Below, in pieces: positions 1 to 9,599 of a stretch of DNA of 17,810 bases. A model generated the notes under the pieces. That model had not been told where the DNA came from, made no database searches, and worked only from the letters and a program-made list of their open reading frames with translations. Position 1 is the stretch's first letter, and every line of letters begins with the position of its first letter. The DNA is from Treponema sp. (GTDB lineage Bacteria; Spirochaetota; Spirochaetia; Treponematales; Treponemataceae): positions 1-17,810 of the forward strand of contig JAFYDO010000039.1 in NCBI GenBank assembly GCA_017544745.1, read 5' to 3'. Made by a program: the position numbers and the translations under genes.

Positions 1-807
1 AAAGTCTGAATCACTGTATTTAATAAGTTCGTTTACATGAGGAAGCTTTGTATTTGTAGTTTTATCCAGATAGTCTAAAAGAAAGCCCGCAGGTGCAATT
101 TCGGCATCATTTTCTTCAAGACCAAACGGTTTTAAAGAAAGAGTTCCAAACTGCGCAAGCAGCCTTTTATAAGAAAGCTCTATATTAAAATCCCAGTCCG
201 GATAGTACGAAACCGAAATATGGTTGTAAGAAGAAAGCACAGACTGAATTTCGTTATTGTTCTGGAGAGAAAGAGGTAAAAGGAATTCTCTTGGAGAAGC
301 GCGGTTTAATTCCTTTGCAAAAAAGTCGTGCATTCTTGCTGCCGGCCAGGAGGTTACCTTAAAAGAAGCAGTGGTTACATCAATAAAGGCAAAGCCTGCT
401 CTGCCCTTTACTATGCTAAGTGCCGCAAGATAATTTGCATTGTTGCCTTCAAGGTATTCTGCTTCTACTGCAGTTCCCGGTGTGATGATTTCTACGACCT
501 TGCGTTCTGTAATGCCCTTGCCACCACGTGGAATCTCACCTACCTGTTCGCAGATTACAATTTTTTTACCAAGGCGCAAAAGACGTGCAATATAAACCTT
601 TGCTGCATGATAAGGAATGCCGCACATTTTTTGCCCGGCTCTGTGTGTAAGGGTTAAATTAAGAAGTCTGGAAACTTCTACGGCGTCGTCATCAAACATT
701 TCGTAAAAGTCACCCAGACGGAAAAATACAACTTCGTTCTGATAATTCTGCTTAACCGACCGATACTGTATCATCATCGGTGTAAGGTTAGCCTGGTCGT
801 CCATCAT
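1..807 (-). CDS. mutS: DNA mismatch repair protein MutS, N-terminal part (runs off left edge)
   Basis: MutS recognises mismatched or looped DNA and starts mismatch repair with MutL. The 269 codons in the window cover the mismatch-binding domain I (GDFYEMF with the Phe-Tyr-Glu of the mismatch sensor at residues 34-36, then a stretch like KMCGIPYHAA and a conserved CEQVGE) and the start of the connector domain. The reading frame stays open to base 1, so the clamp, lever and ATPase domains lie outside the window. Two ATG codons stand in tandem at 807 and 804. A weak AGGTAG precedes them, so either could be used. The gene starts 25 bases after the skp stop codon and is the last visible member of the minus-strand operon. 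The family assignment is firm from the domain I motifs; only the exact start is open. Confidence 0.93.
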   Translation of the reverse strand, partial: MMDDQANLTPMMIQYRSVKQNYQNEVVFFRLGDFYEMFDDDAVEVSRLLNLTLTHRAGQKMCGIPYHAAKVYIARLLRLGKKIVICEQVGEIPRGGKGITERKVVEIITPGTAVEAEYLEGNNANYLAALSIVKGRAGFAFIDVTTASFKVTSWPAARMHDFFAKELNRASPREFLLPLSLQNNNEIQSVLSSYNHISVSYYPDWDFNIELSYKRLLAQFGTLSLKPFGLEENDAEIAPAGFLLDYLDKTTNTKLPHVNELIKYSDSDF

Positions 808-832
808 CTACCTAGGTCCAATCCTTTTAATT

Positions 833-1360
833 CTACAATCCCAGCTTTTGAATTACCTGCTCCGTAATGTCTACGGAATTACTGTACCACAATATTGAAT
901 TAGAAGCCTGGAGACTAAGAATCATACTGTAGCCGCCACTTTCTGCAATCTGTCCAAGTGTACTGTAAAGCTTTTTGTAAAATTCATCAGAAGATTCCAG
1001 AGACTTGAGCATGGAATCGAGCTCTACGTTCTTAGCATTTGTATATTCTGTAAGATAATCTGTCTTTTTGGTAATTTCTGCTTCTACACGAAGGGCCTGA
1101 CTTTCGTTGCCGTTCTTTTCGTATTCAAGCTTTTTCTGCTGAAGACTCTTGAGCTCTTCGGTGCGCTTGTTAATTTCTTCCTGAAACTCTGCCTTCTTTT
1201 TTTCGTAGTTGCGGATTGGGGCCGAGTTTTTAAAATAGACACTGTATACTTTAGAAGTATCTACAACTCCAAACTTGGTAATCTGCTGAGCAGCGGCACT
1301 GAAGGTTGCAAACATAAAAACTGCTGCAAGTGCAATTAAAAACCTGTTAGTCTTTTTCAT
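833..1360 (-). CDS. skp: Periplasmic chaperone Skp/OmpH family
   Basis: This is a periplasmic chaperone that keeps unfolded outer membrane proteins soluble on their way to the BAM complex. The 175-residue protein has a signal peptide (MKKTNRFLIALAAVFMFATF, then an Ala-rich end near AAAQQ). Next comes the short beta segment FGVVDTSKVY, a long charged helical stretch rich in Lys and Glu (about residues 50-115) that would form the tentacles, and a closing segment with the family-like pattern SNSVDITEQVIQKL. I chose the ATG at 1360: GAGG lies six bases upstream, whereas the ATG at 1372 overlaps that ribosome binding site. The gene follows bamA by 19 bases and precedes mutS, the order I recall for T. 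pallidum TP0326 to TP0328. Sequence similarity in this family is always low, so the call leans on architecture and context. Confidence 0.88.
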   Translation of the reverse strand: MKKTNRFLIALAAVFMFATFSAAAQQITKFGVVDTSKVYSVYFKNSAPIRNYEKKKAEFQEEINKRTEELKSLQQKKLEYEKNGNESQALRVEAEITKKTDYLTEYTNAKNVELDSMLKSLESSDEFYKKLYSTLGQIAESGGYSMILSLQASNSILWYSNSVDITEQVIQKLGL

Positions 1361-1379
1361 TTTATACCTCATCTATTAG

Positions 1380-3809
1380 TTATCTGTTTACAATATTAAA
1401 TGAAAGCTGGAACTGGTACGGTGTATAACCATACTTTCCACCCCAGCGTACTTTTCCGTCAACAACCTGATATCTCCAGGTGAACAAAAGATGCAGAGGG
1501 AACTGCTGCAAGAGGAAGCGGATTCCAGGACCCATACTAAAGTAAAAGTCTTCCATCTTAACGCTGTTGAATATCTGTCCTACTTCCGGTTTAACAACTA
1601 CTGCATCGTGGAAGAAGTCTATTCCAACTACACCAGGAACAATAGGAATACGGAATTCAAGCTGAGTATTCCACAAAGCTCTACCCTTTGCATCTGCAGA
1701 ACGATAAAGCTCAACCCAACCGCGTCCAGTAATCATTCCGTCTACATAAGGCTTGTTTGAATCGCTTATTACAGAATTATTAATTGGGAACAAAAGTGTT
1801 AAACCTGTATAGGCTGCAAGGATTCCCTTAAACGAAGTAGTTTCGTTGATTGCAAAATCAAACAGTGTAAGGTAACCTTCGAGCTTTGTTTCTGAACTAA
1901 GGAAGAACTCTTTTTCAAGAACAGGAATGAGTCCGTTAAAGGTTAACTTCTGACTTGCAAACCAACCCTTGCTTGGATCATAGCTTATGTCGCGGTTATC
2001 CATAGAGAAGCTTGACCACAGCGCATTGGTAAATCCAACGCGGTTAGCAAACATAGAAAGATTTGAATCAACCGGAACAAATGCATTTTCGTTAAACTTA
2101 TATTTTGTAATGGTGTCGCTAAGACCACCTGTAAGCGAAAGAATTGCAAAACGAGGATACCAGCGGCGGCCAAGAGAAGAACCAAGTGTTGCAGAAAAGC
2201 CTTCGTAATTTACATAGTAGCTGTAAAGATCAAATACGCCGTTTGGCTGGAACATCATTACCGGAGCATCGCTGTTTGTATGAGACAAAGAAAGTGATTC
2301 GCTAAAGGAAATTGGTAAATCGCCAATCCAGCTTTGAGAATAAGAAAAATCAAGGCTCTGTGTTTTTTTAGCAATGTTTAAGGAAGCAGAAATACCTTTT
2401 CCTTCTCCAAAGAGATTTGAATTTGAAACAGTTGCATAAACAGAAACCGGAATATCATTTGGCTCGGTAATGCCGCTAAAGGCCATACCAAGATTGAGTG
2501 CAATTGTACTTGTTTCTTCTACAGAGAATACAAGGTCTACAAGATTTTCTTCCGAACCCTGCAGAACATCTGGCATGACATTTGAAAAATACTGCAGGTT
2601 GTAAAGATTGCGCATTGCAGAAATAACCTTTTCGCGGGAAAAAACATCGCCCGGTTCAATTGGAATTTCACGGGTAATTACATAATCCTTTGTTTTATTG
2701 TTTCCCTTAATTACTACGTTTTCTATGTGGCTGCGTGCGCGCTCTTCAATTACAAGGCTGTAAGAAATTTCCTTGCGGTCTGTATCTCGTTCTGGAACTG
2801 GATAAAAGCCGTTGGACATATAGCCTGATTCGTAATAAACGTTGGCAATTGCAGAAAGTCCTTCTTCAAATTTAATCATATTAAAGATGGCGCCTTCCTT
2901 GAGCTTCATGTTAGAAGCAAGTAATTCGGTAGAAAAGATTTCGTTTCCGGTAATTGTAAGGCCCGAAAAAGTATACTGTGCGCCTTCCTGAATTACAAAG
3001 GTAATTACAAGGTCGTTGCGCTGCTTTTCTTCATTTACGGAGCTTTCAATCTTTACGTCAAGGATATTGGCATCTATATAACCGCGTTCATTGTAATAGC
3101 TTAAGATTGTCTTTTTATCCTGTTCGAGTACAGAACTCTGGTAAGCACCGTCTTTTAAAAAGCCAACTTCTTTGAGTGCAATCTTATTTTTGAGCGAACG
3201 TTCTGAAACAATGGTATTTCCCATCATGTGAATTTCGCTTATGACAGTATTGCGACCTTCTTCTATTATAAATGTAATTTCAATTCCTTCTGCGGTGCGG
3301 GTGGTTGTGTGTGTTACAAGAGAATCTACATAACCTTTTTCAATATAGTGTTCGCGGATAAGTCGCTCATCGCTTAAAATCTGATTTTCTACATAAATAT
3401 CAAAGTTCTTGCTTTTTACAACATCCCTAAGCTCGCCGTTTCTTATTTTTTGATTTCCCTTAAAATCAATTTTAGAAATCTGAGGATATTCAGTTACTTT
3501 AAAAACAAGAAGTACATTGTCGGGATTTTTATCGTGCTTTGCGTATGGTTCAATATCTTCGAATAAATCAAGAGAAAAGAGGCGGTCAAATATTTCGCCA
3601 AGCAGATCTTCGGAAAAAGGCTGTCCCAAAAAGGAACTGGTAACACCGGTAAGGTCAGATTTTTTTACGTTTTTAAGTCCATCAAACTCAATTTTTGTAA
3701 CAGGATGTCCCCAGTACCAGTTGCTGTCATCTTCCTGTGCAAAAAGGGAAGAAAACATTCCTGTAATAAAAAATAAAACAAAAACAACGCTATAAAAATG
3801 ACGGCGCAT
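1380..3809 (-). CDS. bamA: Outer membrane protein assembly factor BamA
   Basis: BamA is the central pore protein of the BAM complex and folds beta-barrel proteins into the outer membrane. The 809-residue product has a signal peptide (about 1-24, ending SSLFA), then five POTRA domains at roughly 36-108, 109-185, 186-276, 277-357 and 358-432. Each has the typical shape: a strand with Gly-Asn or Gly-Leu, two helices, and closing strands such as ITFIIEEG, ITFVIQEG and LVFSVEE. The C-terminal half is an Omp85 barrel. The lid-loop motif that is usually VRGF appears here as TGRGW (about 694-698). The protein ends in FNIVNR, so it lacks the usual terminal aromatic residue. I chose the ATG at 3809 because GGAG sits six bases before it; an in-frame TTG at 3821 overlaps that site. 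It lies 33 bases after tamB and 19 before skp. Confidence 0.96.
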   Translation of the reverse strand: MRRHFYSVVFVLFFITGMFSSLFAQEDDSNWYWGHPVTKIEFDGLKNVKKSDLTGVTSSFLGQPFSEDLLGEIFDRLFSLDLFEDIEPYAKHDKNPDNVLLVFKVTEYPQISKIDFKGNQKIRNGELRDVVKSKNFDIYVENQILSDERLIREHYIEKGYVDSLVTHTTTRTAEGIEITFIIEEGRNTVISEIHMMGNTIVSERSLKNKIALKEVGFLKDGAYQSSVLEQDKKTILSYYNERGYIDANILDVKIESSVNEEKQRNDLVITFVIQEGAQYTFSGLTITGNEIFSTELLASNMKLKEGAIFNMIKFEEGLSAIANVYYESGYMSNGFYPVPERDTDRKEISYSLVIEERARSHIENVVIKGNNKTKDYVITREIPIEPGDVFSREKVISAMRNLYNLQYFSNVMPDVLQGSEENLVDLVFSVEETSTIALNLGMAFSGITEPNDIPVSVYATVSNSNLFGEGKGISASLNIAKKTQSLDFSYSQSWIGDLPISFSESLSLSHTNSDAPVMMFQPNGVFDLYSYYVNYEGFSATLGSSLGRRWYPRFAILSLTGGLSDTITKYKFNENAFVPVDSNLSMFANRVGFTNALWSSFSMDNRDISYDPSKGWFASQKLTFNGLIPVLEKEFFLSSETKLEGYLTLFDFAINETTSFKGILAAYTGLTLLFPINNSVISDSNKPYVDGMITGRGWVELYRSADAKGRALWNTQLEFRIPIVPGVVGIDFFHDAVVVKPEVGQIFNSVKMEDFYFSMGPGIRFLLQQFPLHLLFTWRYQVVDGKVRWGGKYGYTPYQFQLSFNIVNR

Positions 3810-3842
3810 AAAAAACTCCAATTAAGTGCAAAACACACTTTT

Positions 3843-6800
3843 TTAAAAAGTAAATTTCCAGGAAAGCGAAACTGTCGTTGCAGGAACAAAGGATTGGAGC
3901 TGTGCTCCCGGAGTAAATCTCCAGGCCATATCCCACCTTATGTTTATTACAGGCAATTCAAGCTCCAGACCAAATTCCGGCTGAAAAAGAATGCTGTTGG
4001 CAGACAGATAGTCGACATCATGATAGTTAGAAGCCGACATATTGAGCATTGCATCTGCGTACAATGCGCTTCCAAGGTACTTACCTATATAAACAGTTGA
4101 GTTATCAAAGAAGTTACCGATTGTAAGATCTTTTGTCTTATTTCTTTGATTACTCAGACTAATTGTATTCTGTAATATATTAGTACGTACTGAAAATATA
4201 TCAAAATTCAGCAAATCTCGCAACTTGTTTTCAATATTACGCACTAAAGTAGACTGAAGATAGTATTCACCGGCAGAAACCATGAGTTTTCCTACAGAAT
4301 CCGAATCTGCAAGCACAATCTGGCCCAAAAGCAGTCGGATTTCGTTTTCGGATTTAGCAGGAACAGAAGAGAAAACAGGATTAAAATCCAAAAGATACTG
4401 GTTTTCGGCAGACAGAATAATGCGGATTGTGTTTCCGTCGGTATCTTTTTCGCGGGTTTCGGCCTTAATGGTAACCTGAGGATTTGCAATATCCAGCGGA
4501 TTAAACTTAATGCTTCCTTCCTTGATGTAGAAGTTTCGGTTCAAATATGCAACGTCTCCTGACTTTAACTGAAGCGAACCGTCTACCTGGTAAACATTTG
4601 CGGCAGTATCAATTTTGCAGCTAAGGGCGGTATGAGGAACAAATACACAGCGCAGCAGAGGGTTAAAGTTTAACGAAGCATGAGTTCCAACTGTAAGCTT
4701 TATATCTGTGCTTAGAGTAAAATCGCTTTTAACCTGATTTGAATTGTTTTCTGAACTTAGATTTGTAAGCTCTGTAAGGTTAGATTCTATATCAAGGTTT
4801 TCTACAAACAGAGAACCGGTCACATCCAGATTATTGTTTTCGACAGTAAGCGTAAAGTTACATTCAGTATCGCCTTCGATTTTTACAAGAGGAGTTTTAA
4901 GGCGTATTGGAACAAGCTGTTTTTCGAGCGAAGTAATTTTTGCATCAAAATGATCCATAGACCACTTGTTCATGTAAACGTGCGAGCTCATCTTAAACTT
5001 TGGCGTATTCTTAAGATTATACGTAGCTTCTGCAACAGAGAATTCGTTATTGGTTGCAGTAATTAAAATCTTATCTGTAGACAGTCTCTGGTCAAATACC
5101 ATTGGCAGCTGGAATACCGGAGTAGAAATAGAAAGCGCACCTTTAAAATCCGGAGTATCAAATGGTCCGCGCAGGGTTACACTACCCTTTAAGATTCCCT
5201 GGTCAATTGAAATGATATCATCTAGTGTTATGTTTTTTAAAAGCGACTTAAGGTTTACATAAATGTTTGACATTTTTATAAACGGAGATGCTTTTTCGAA
5301 GCTTCCGGTAATCTCGGTAGAAAGAATGTCTCCCATACTAAGAGATGCATAAAGTCCGTCTGCTTTGCTAAAGTTACCGTACAGGCCAAGGTTATCAGAA
5401 GAATAGAACGAAATAAAATCCTTTGAATAGTTTACAAAAAGGTCAAAAGCAACAGGCTTTTTAAAAAGCGTTCCATGCAGTTCCGGGCACGAAAGCTTTG
5501 CGGTAAGACTTTCTGGAATAGAAGAGCCCTGCGGTACATAAGAATCTTCGATGGAAAGTACAAGCGGCATCTGTATATTTTTTTCACCAACTGTAGAGAA
5601 CAGTGCATTCATCTGTCCGCTGTATTGAGAAAGAGAAAGATTTCCGCTTACATCACTAACCTTCCACTGACCGCCGTTGAGTATAAAATCATTTATGGTA
5701 ATGTCACGTTCTTCGAGAATAAACGAACCGCTTGAAGAAACAATATCGTTGTTTAGCAGGAAGGACATTTTTTCTATGGAGGCTGTAGCATAAGGGTGCT
5801 CGAGGGTTCCCGAAAGATAAAGGCTTGCAGTTACTTCGTTGTTGTCGTTTCTTACAGACATAAAGCGGTTCAAGCTAAAATGAGAAGCCTCTATCATTGC
5901 GTTTACATAAAGCGAATTGAATACGTTCTGGGCTGTAAGCGCTATGTTGTCAGGGTTAGAAACGTTTGCATCAATAACAAGTGATTCTTCGGTAATGTCG
6001 TCGCGCAGATTCATCTGAATACCCGCAGAGCTTAAAATATTGTCGGTGAGGTTTACGGTGATGTCGGAGGCACCGCGCAAAGAAGAATACAAGTCGGTGT
6101 AAGCAATATTATTAATCTGAGCACCATATTTTGTTCCGCTGCCTGAAAGCTCAAGGCGTGGATTTACAGAGGTATCGGGATTGTCCTTTTCTACCTGAAG
6201 ATGCCCAATTGTAATCTGAGGTCCTGTTTCTGCATTGTAGTCAAAGTCCGTATCCAGCGAAAGAATATAAGTTGCATTGTTTATAAGGAATGGCAGGTTT
6301 GTAAAGGATGCAAAGCCTTCCATGGCCTTATTTTTACCAAGACGCAGCTGGGCATCGGTTCCGTAGTCTCCGGTTACAGTAATAATTTCGGGCATAATGG
6401 TTCCCGAAAAATGATACGGAATTGAAGAGGTAATCATATCCAGCGTGTAGAATTTATCCTGAGTGCCTGGCATGGAATCTAGCGAAGCAGTTGCATCCAA
6501 AGCAAAATTTCCGTAGATAAGATTAAAGCGGTTGAGCTGGATTGACTGCTCGTTACCGTTTACACTAAGCAACAGGAACTGATTGTCTTTTTTTGTATTG
6601 GCAAGAACCAGGTACGGCAGGTTGTACGAAACAGAACTAAAGTCCGTAGAAACATACGCATCGCCGGTAAACATATAGTCCGAAAGTGTCGGTATAATTT
6701 TTTGAACCGCTTCTGCCTGGTTTTGGTCAAGCACTTCTGCAGTAAGAGACAGAATTGTTTCAAGATAAATGCTTTCGAGAGAAATGCTGGACTGCACATA

Positions 6801-8255
6801 TTTTGATTTTGTAAGATAACTGCCGTCAAACTTTATAATTCCCTGATTGTAATCGTCTATGTGCGAAAAGTCATTTACTTCAAAATCAAAATCAATTGAA
6901 TCGTCACGCGGAATTACCTGGGCCTGCATAGCAGTAAGATAATGTTCCCCTACAAAAATCTGCGGAGAAAAAATCATAAAGCCTGATTTTGCAAGAGGGT
7001 CAAAATAAACTTCGGTGGAAACAGTTTTCCCGTTAGGCAGGACAAACTGTTCAAGATTTACAGTTCCGCTAAGCTGCGTGTTTTTTATAACATACGAAAG
7101 CTCAACTTGTGTATTTATGTTTTGCCCGTTTACAGTAAGGCGCTTAATATCAATGCGTTTGTCGTTTCCACTAAGGGCAAATTCTGCCTGTGCCCCATTT
7201 GGGAAAAGTGACGGCGGTACAAAAATGCTTCCGTCGGAATGATAATTAAATGCGGTATCGTTTATATTTACGTTTACGCCCGCATTCAGAGAAACCGTAA
7301 GCTCCTTGTATTTTGCAAGAGACTTTTGGTTTGTAGCATTTGCAATTACAGAAACAGGACTTAAGTTTTCGGTAACCAGTTCAAGTCCTGCCTGGCCTGT
7401 AGAAAAATCAAGACTTGCGTCCAGGTCTACTGGAATTACATTTTGAACTGTGCGAAGGTCCAGCTTTTTGTTGTTGTACGAAAGCAAAAAGTTAAATTTA
7501 TTAAATTTGTATTTGCTAAAGGTAAAGTTGGAAAGATTTATATATGCAAAAGAGTTTTCCAGATTTTTTGTGAGTCTTCCGTTTAGCGCAAGGTCACCGT
7601 TTGTAGACAGTTTACTGCCAAAAGCAGCGTCTACATCGCTTTTGAGGTTTAAACTTATATAATCTTTACGTTCTGAGTTTAAAACTCTGATTTCCTTGAC
7701 CAGCAAGGAAGAATTAATTGAGTCTTTATTGTATTTTACGGTAAAATTTTTGAGCGTTATATTCTGCGGAATATAATCCATGACCATATTTATCTGATCA
7801 TACAGTTCTTCCAGGGAAGGCGGCTTTTTTACCTCCTGCGACTCCTGGTTTTGCTGCTGGTCTACAAGCTCCTGTATAAAATCTATTAAAGGAACCGTAT
7901 TTAAAACAACCCCGTCTATACTTACCGCCTTTACAATGGAATCAAATTCACCTTTTAAAAGCGGAATGAGCTTATACTTTATGTGGGTATTCTTAACCTG
8001 TCCTATTATTCTGCCCTGCGAGTCGGTAACCACAATTCCCTTTATTCCAAGGTATGCAAAAATGGACGGAGAAATTGATTCGTAAGAAACCTTGAGCCCC
8101 GAATACTTTGTTACCTGCTGTGAAAATTTTGCAGAATAATTGTCCAGAACTTTTTCGAGCCGTTTAAACACCGGAATTGACAGGAGCAAAACCAGCATGA
8201 GTATAAAGAGAAAAATTGCACTGCTTATTTTTGCCACTAAGGACAGCTTTTTCAT
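3843..8255 (-). CDS. tamB: TamB/AsmA-like intermembrane bridge protein (DUF490 C-terminus)
   Basis: This very large protein (1470 residues) has one N-terminal membrane anchor (about 7-30), so it should sit in the inner membrane with the rest in the periplasm. The body is an almost unbroken run of short beta strands, as expected for the long lipid-carrying groove of TamB and AsmA-like proteins. The C-terminal 420 residues match the TamB domain by pattern: GSLQLKSGDVAYLNRNFYIK (from about 1226) followed by EGSIKFNP, then a block with LLLGQIVL and a tail with VYIGKYLG. Family members assist barrel protein assembly with BamA/TamA and transport phospholipids to the outer membrane. AGGGA four bases before the ATG supports the start; the lolE-like stop codon (TAG) lies inside this site. 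The gene sits directly before bamA, as I recall for T. pallidum TP0325. The protein ends in SLSWKFTF, which resembles a barrel-type end. Confidence 0.92.
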   Translation of the reverse strand: MKKLSLVAKISSAIFLFILMLVLLLSIPVFKRLEKVLDNYSAKFSQQVTKYSGLKVSYESISPSIFAYLGIKGIVVTDSQGRIIGQVKNTHIKYKLIPLLKGEFDSIVKAVSIDGVVLNTVPLIDFIQELVDQQQNQESQEVKKPPSLEELYDQINMVMDYIPQNITLKNFTVKYNKDSINSSLLVKEIRVLNSERKDYISLNLKSDVDAAFGSKLSTNGDLALNGRLTKNLENSFAYINLSNFTFSKYKFNKFNFLLSYNNKKLDLRTVQNVIPVDLDASLDFSTGQAGLELVTENLSPVSVIANATNQKSLAKYKELTVSLNAGVNVNINDTAFNYHSDGSIFVPPSLFPNGAQAEFALSGNDKRIDIKRLTVNGQNINTQVELSYVIKNTQLSGTVNLEQFVLPNGKTVSTEVYFDPLAKSGFMIFSPQIFVGEHYLTAMQAQVIPRDDSIDFDFEVNDFSHIDDYNQGIIKFDGSYLTKSKYVQSSISLESIYLETILSLTAEVLDQNQAEAVQKIIPTLSDYMFTGDAYVSTDFSSVSYNLPYLVLANTKKDNQFLLLSVNGNEQSIQLNRFNLIYGNFALDATASLDSMPGTQDKFYTLDMITSSIPYHFSGTIMPEIITVTGDYGTDAQLRLGKNKAMEGFASFTNLPFLINNATYILSLDTDFDYNAETGPQITIGHLQVEKDNPDTSVNPRLELSGSGTKYGAQINNIAYTDLYSSLRGASDITVNLTDNILSSAGIQMNLRDDITEESLVIDANVSNPDNIALTAQNVFNSLYVNAMIEASHFSLNRFMSVRNDNNEVTASLYLSGTLEHPYATASIEKMSFLLNNDIVSSSGSFILEERDITINDFILNGGQWKVSDVSGNLSLSQYSGQMNALFSTVGEKNIQMPLVLSIEDSYVPQGSSIPESLTAKLSCPELHGTLFKKPVAFDLFVNYSKDFISFYSSDNLGLYGNFSKADGLYASLSMGDILSTEITGSFEKASPFIKMSNIYVNLKSLLKNITLDDIISIDQGILKGSVTLRGPFDTPDFKGALSISTPVFQLPMVFDQRLSTDKILITATNNEFSVAEATYNLKNTPKFKMSSHVYMNKWSMDHFDAKITSLEKQLVPIRLKTPLVKIEGDTECNFTLTVENNNLDVTGSLFVENLDIESNLTELTNLSSENNSNQVKSDFTLSTDIKLTVGTHASLNFNPLLRCVFVPHTALSCKIDTAANVYQVDGSLQLKSGDVAYLNRNFYIKEGSIKFNPLDIANPQVTIKAETREKDTDGNTIRIILSAENQYLLDFNPVFSSVPAKSENEIRLLLGQIVLADSDSVGKLMVSAGEYYLQSTLVRNIENKLRDLLNFDIFSVRTNILQNTISLSNQRNKTKDLTIGNFFDNSTVYIGKYLGSALYADAMLNMSASNYHDVDYLSANSILFQPEFGLELELPVINIRWDMAWRFTPGAQLQSFVPATTVSLSWKFTF

Positions 8256-8261
8256 TTTTCC

Positions 8262-9599
8262 CTACGACTTCCTTAAAATATCAAGAGGCTTTTCCTTACC
8301 GGCCTTTACCGAAGGAACTACAGAAACAATGAGTGCTAGAACAACGGTTGCAATGCTTATGAGCATAATCTGCGAAAGCGGCAGATCTACCGGAATCATC
8401 TGCAGATAATAGGCAGGATCCATGAGCTTAATAGCATGCACTTCGCTTGCAGGTACTCCCTTTATAAGATAACCAATTTTGGCGCAAAAGTTTACAATTT
8501 TTTCTATAAAATTAACAATTGAATTTGCATTTACGGCAGCAAGGAGTCCAAGCGGTAAGCCTATTGCAAGACCTCCAAGCGCACAGGAGATTCCCGTAAG
8601 AATAAACGAAAAAGTAATTCCCGAAGGAGTTGCTCCAAGACTCTTTAAGATTGCAATTTCCTTACGGCGTTCCATTACCAGCATAACAATTGCAGAAGAT
8701 ATATTAATAGAAGCAACCAGTACAATGAGAATCATTACAAAGACAAGCATAACCTTGGTAGAAGAGAAGTTTTCAAATTCTGCTTCGTGAACCTGGTCCC
8801 ATCTGTAAAAGTTGGCGTATTTTCCGTAAGTAGATTTAAGGTCTTTTTGAATGCGCACAAGGTCCGGGGAATAGGCGTCGGGAGTTTCTATCATAACCGT
8901 GTAGCTTGCGTTAGAAAGCGAAATAAACTGATACACCGACTCAAGCGGAACAAAAACCCAAAGTGCATCCAGCTCCTGGTAGCCCGAAGAAACAATTGCG
9001 CTTACTGTAAAGGAAGTTAGACGCGGAGTTTGTTTTCCGTTGGTAGTTTTTATTGTTACAATGCGGAAGGTGTCTCCAGCATGCAGGTCCAAAAGCTCTG
9101 CCATTTTCTGCCCTATTACAGCATTTTTCCCGGAAGCGTCGGCCTGAATAAAGGAGTCAAGTTCACCTTCTATTATAGTAAAAAGTTCTTGGAATGAATG
9201 ATTCTTTATAAAAATATCCGGCTCTACGGCACGCAGCTGGGCGCCGGTACGCATTTTTTTTCCGGTAGCAAGGGCGGTTATTCCAATTTCTGGATACACA
9301 TTAAGGACACCGTCTATGGTTTTATACTGCTGGGCATATTCTATATATGTAGCGGCTTGTTGTGACTCGGGCAGCTTTGGAGAAACATATGCCTGCAGAT
9401 TATTGGAAGAAAGCCCGATTATTCTCTGGGTCATTCCCGCAATCATTCCGTTGGTAACGCTAAGTACAACAACAAGGGGAATTATGCTCAGGCCTATGCA
9501 CAAAAGCGCACCCCACAGGCTTCTGCGGGCAGATGATTTTTTTTCGGCCTTTGGAAAAATGAGACTCTTTGCAAACATTAAGGATGCACCAAAGGTCAT
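8262..9599 (-). CDS. Lipoprotein-releasing ABC transporter permease, LolC/LolE family (second permease)
   Basis: This inner membrane permease should form, with the other permease and the LolD ATPase, the transporter that pulls lipoproteins out of the inner membrane. The 445-residue protein has the LolC/LolE layout: one membrane helix near the start (about 28-50), a periplasmic domain of about 230 residues, then three helices (about 283-307, 330-356 and 409-431). The FtsX-type loop after the second helix is clear (ERRKEIAILKSLGAT, 310-324), and the protein ends PLDILRKS as these permeases often do. The start ATG overlaps the lolD stop as ATGA, with AGGAAG a few bases upstream. It has the position of LolE, but sequence alone does not say whether it is closer to LolC or LolE. 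The related MacB family has the same fold, yet two separate permeases flanking one ATPase favour Lol. Confidence 0.86.
   Translation of the reverse strand: MTFGASLMFAKSLIFPKAEKKSSARRSLWGALLCIGLSIIPLVVVLSVTNGMIAGMTQRIIGLSSNNLQAYVSPKLPESQQAATYIEYAQQYKTIDGVLNVYPEIGITALATGKKMRTGAQLRAVEPDIFIKNHSFQELFTIIEGELDSFIQADASGKNAVIGQKMAELLDLHAGDTFRIVTIKTTNGKQTPRLTSFTVSAIVSSGYQELDALWVFVPLESVYQFISLSNASYTVMIETPDAYSPDLVRIQKDLKSTYGKYANFYRWDQVHEAEFENFSSTKVMLVFVMILIVLVASINISSAIVMLVMERRKEIAILKSLGATPSGITFSFILTGISCALGGLAIGLPLGLLAAVNANSIVNFIEKIVNFCAKIGYLIKGVPASEVHAIKLMDPAYYLQMIPVDLPLSQIMLISIATVVLALIVSVVPSVKAGKEKPLDILRKS

Noticed and set aside
328..657. 109-codon plus-strand open frame in the mutS region
   Set aside because: It is antisense to MutS domain I, which is clearly coding on the minus strand.
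1361..1372. ATG start of skp at 1372
   Set aside because: Its bases form part of the GAGG site serving the ATG at 1360, where a standard signal peptide begins.
3810..3821. TTG start of bamA at 3821
   Set aside because: The TTG overlaps the GGAG ribosome binding site of the ATG at 3809, which begins a normal signal peptide.
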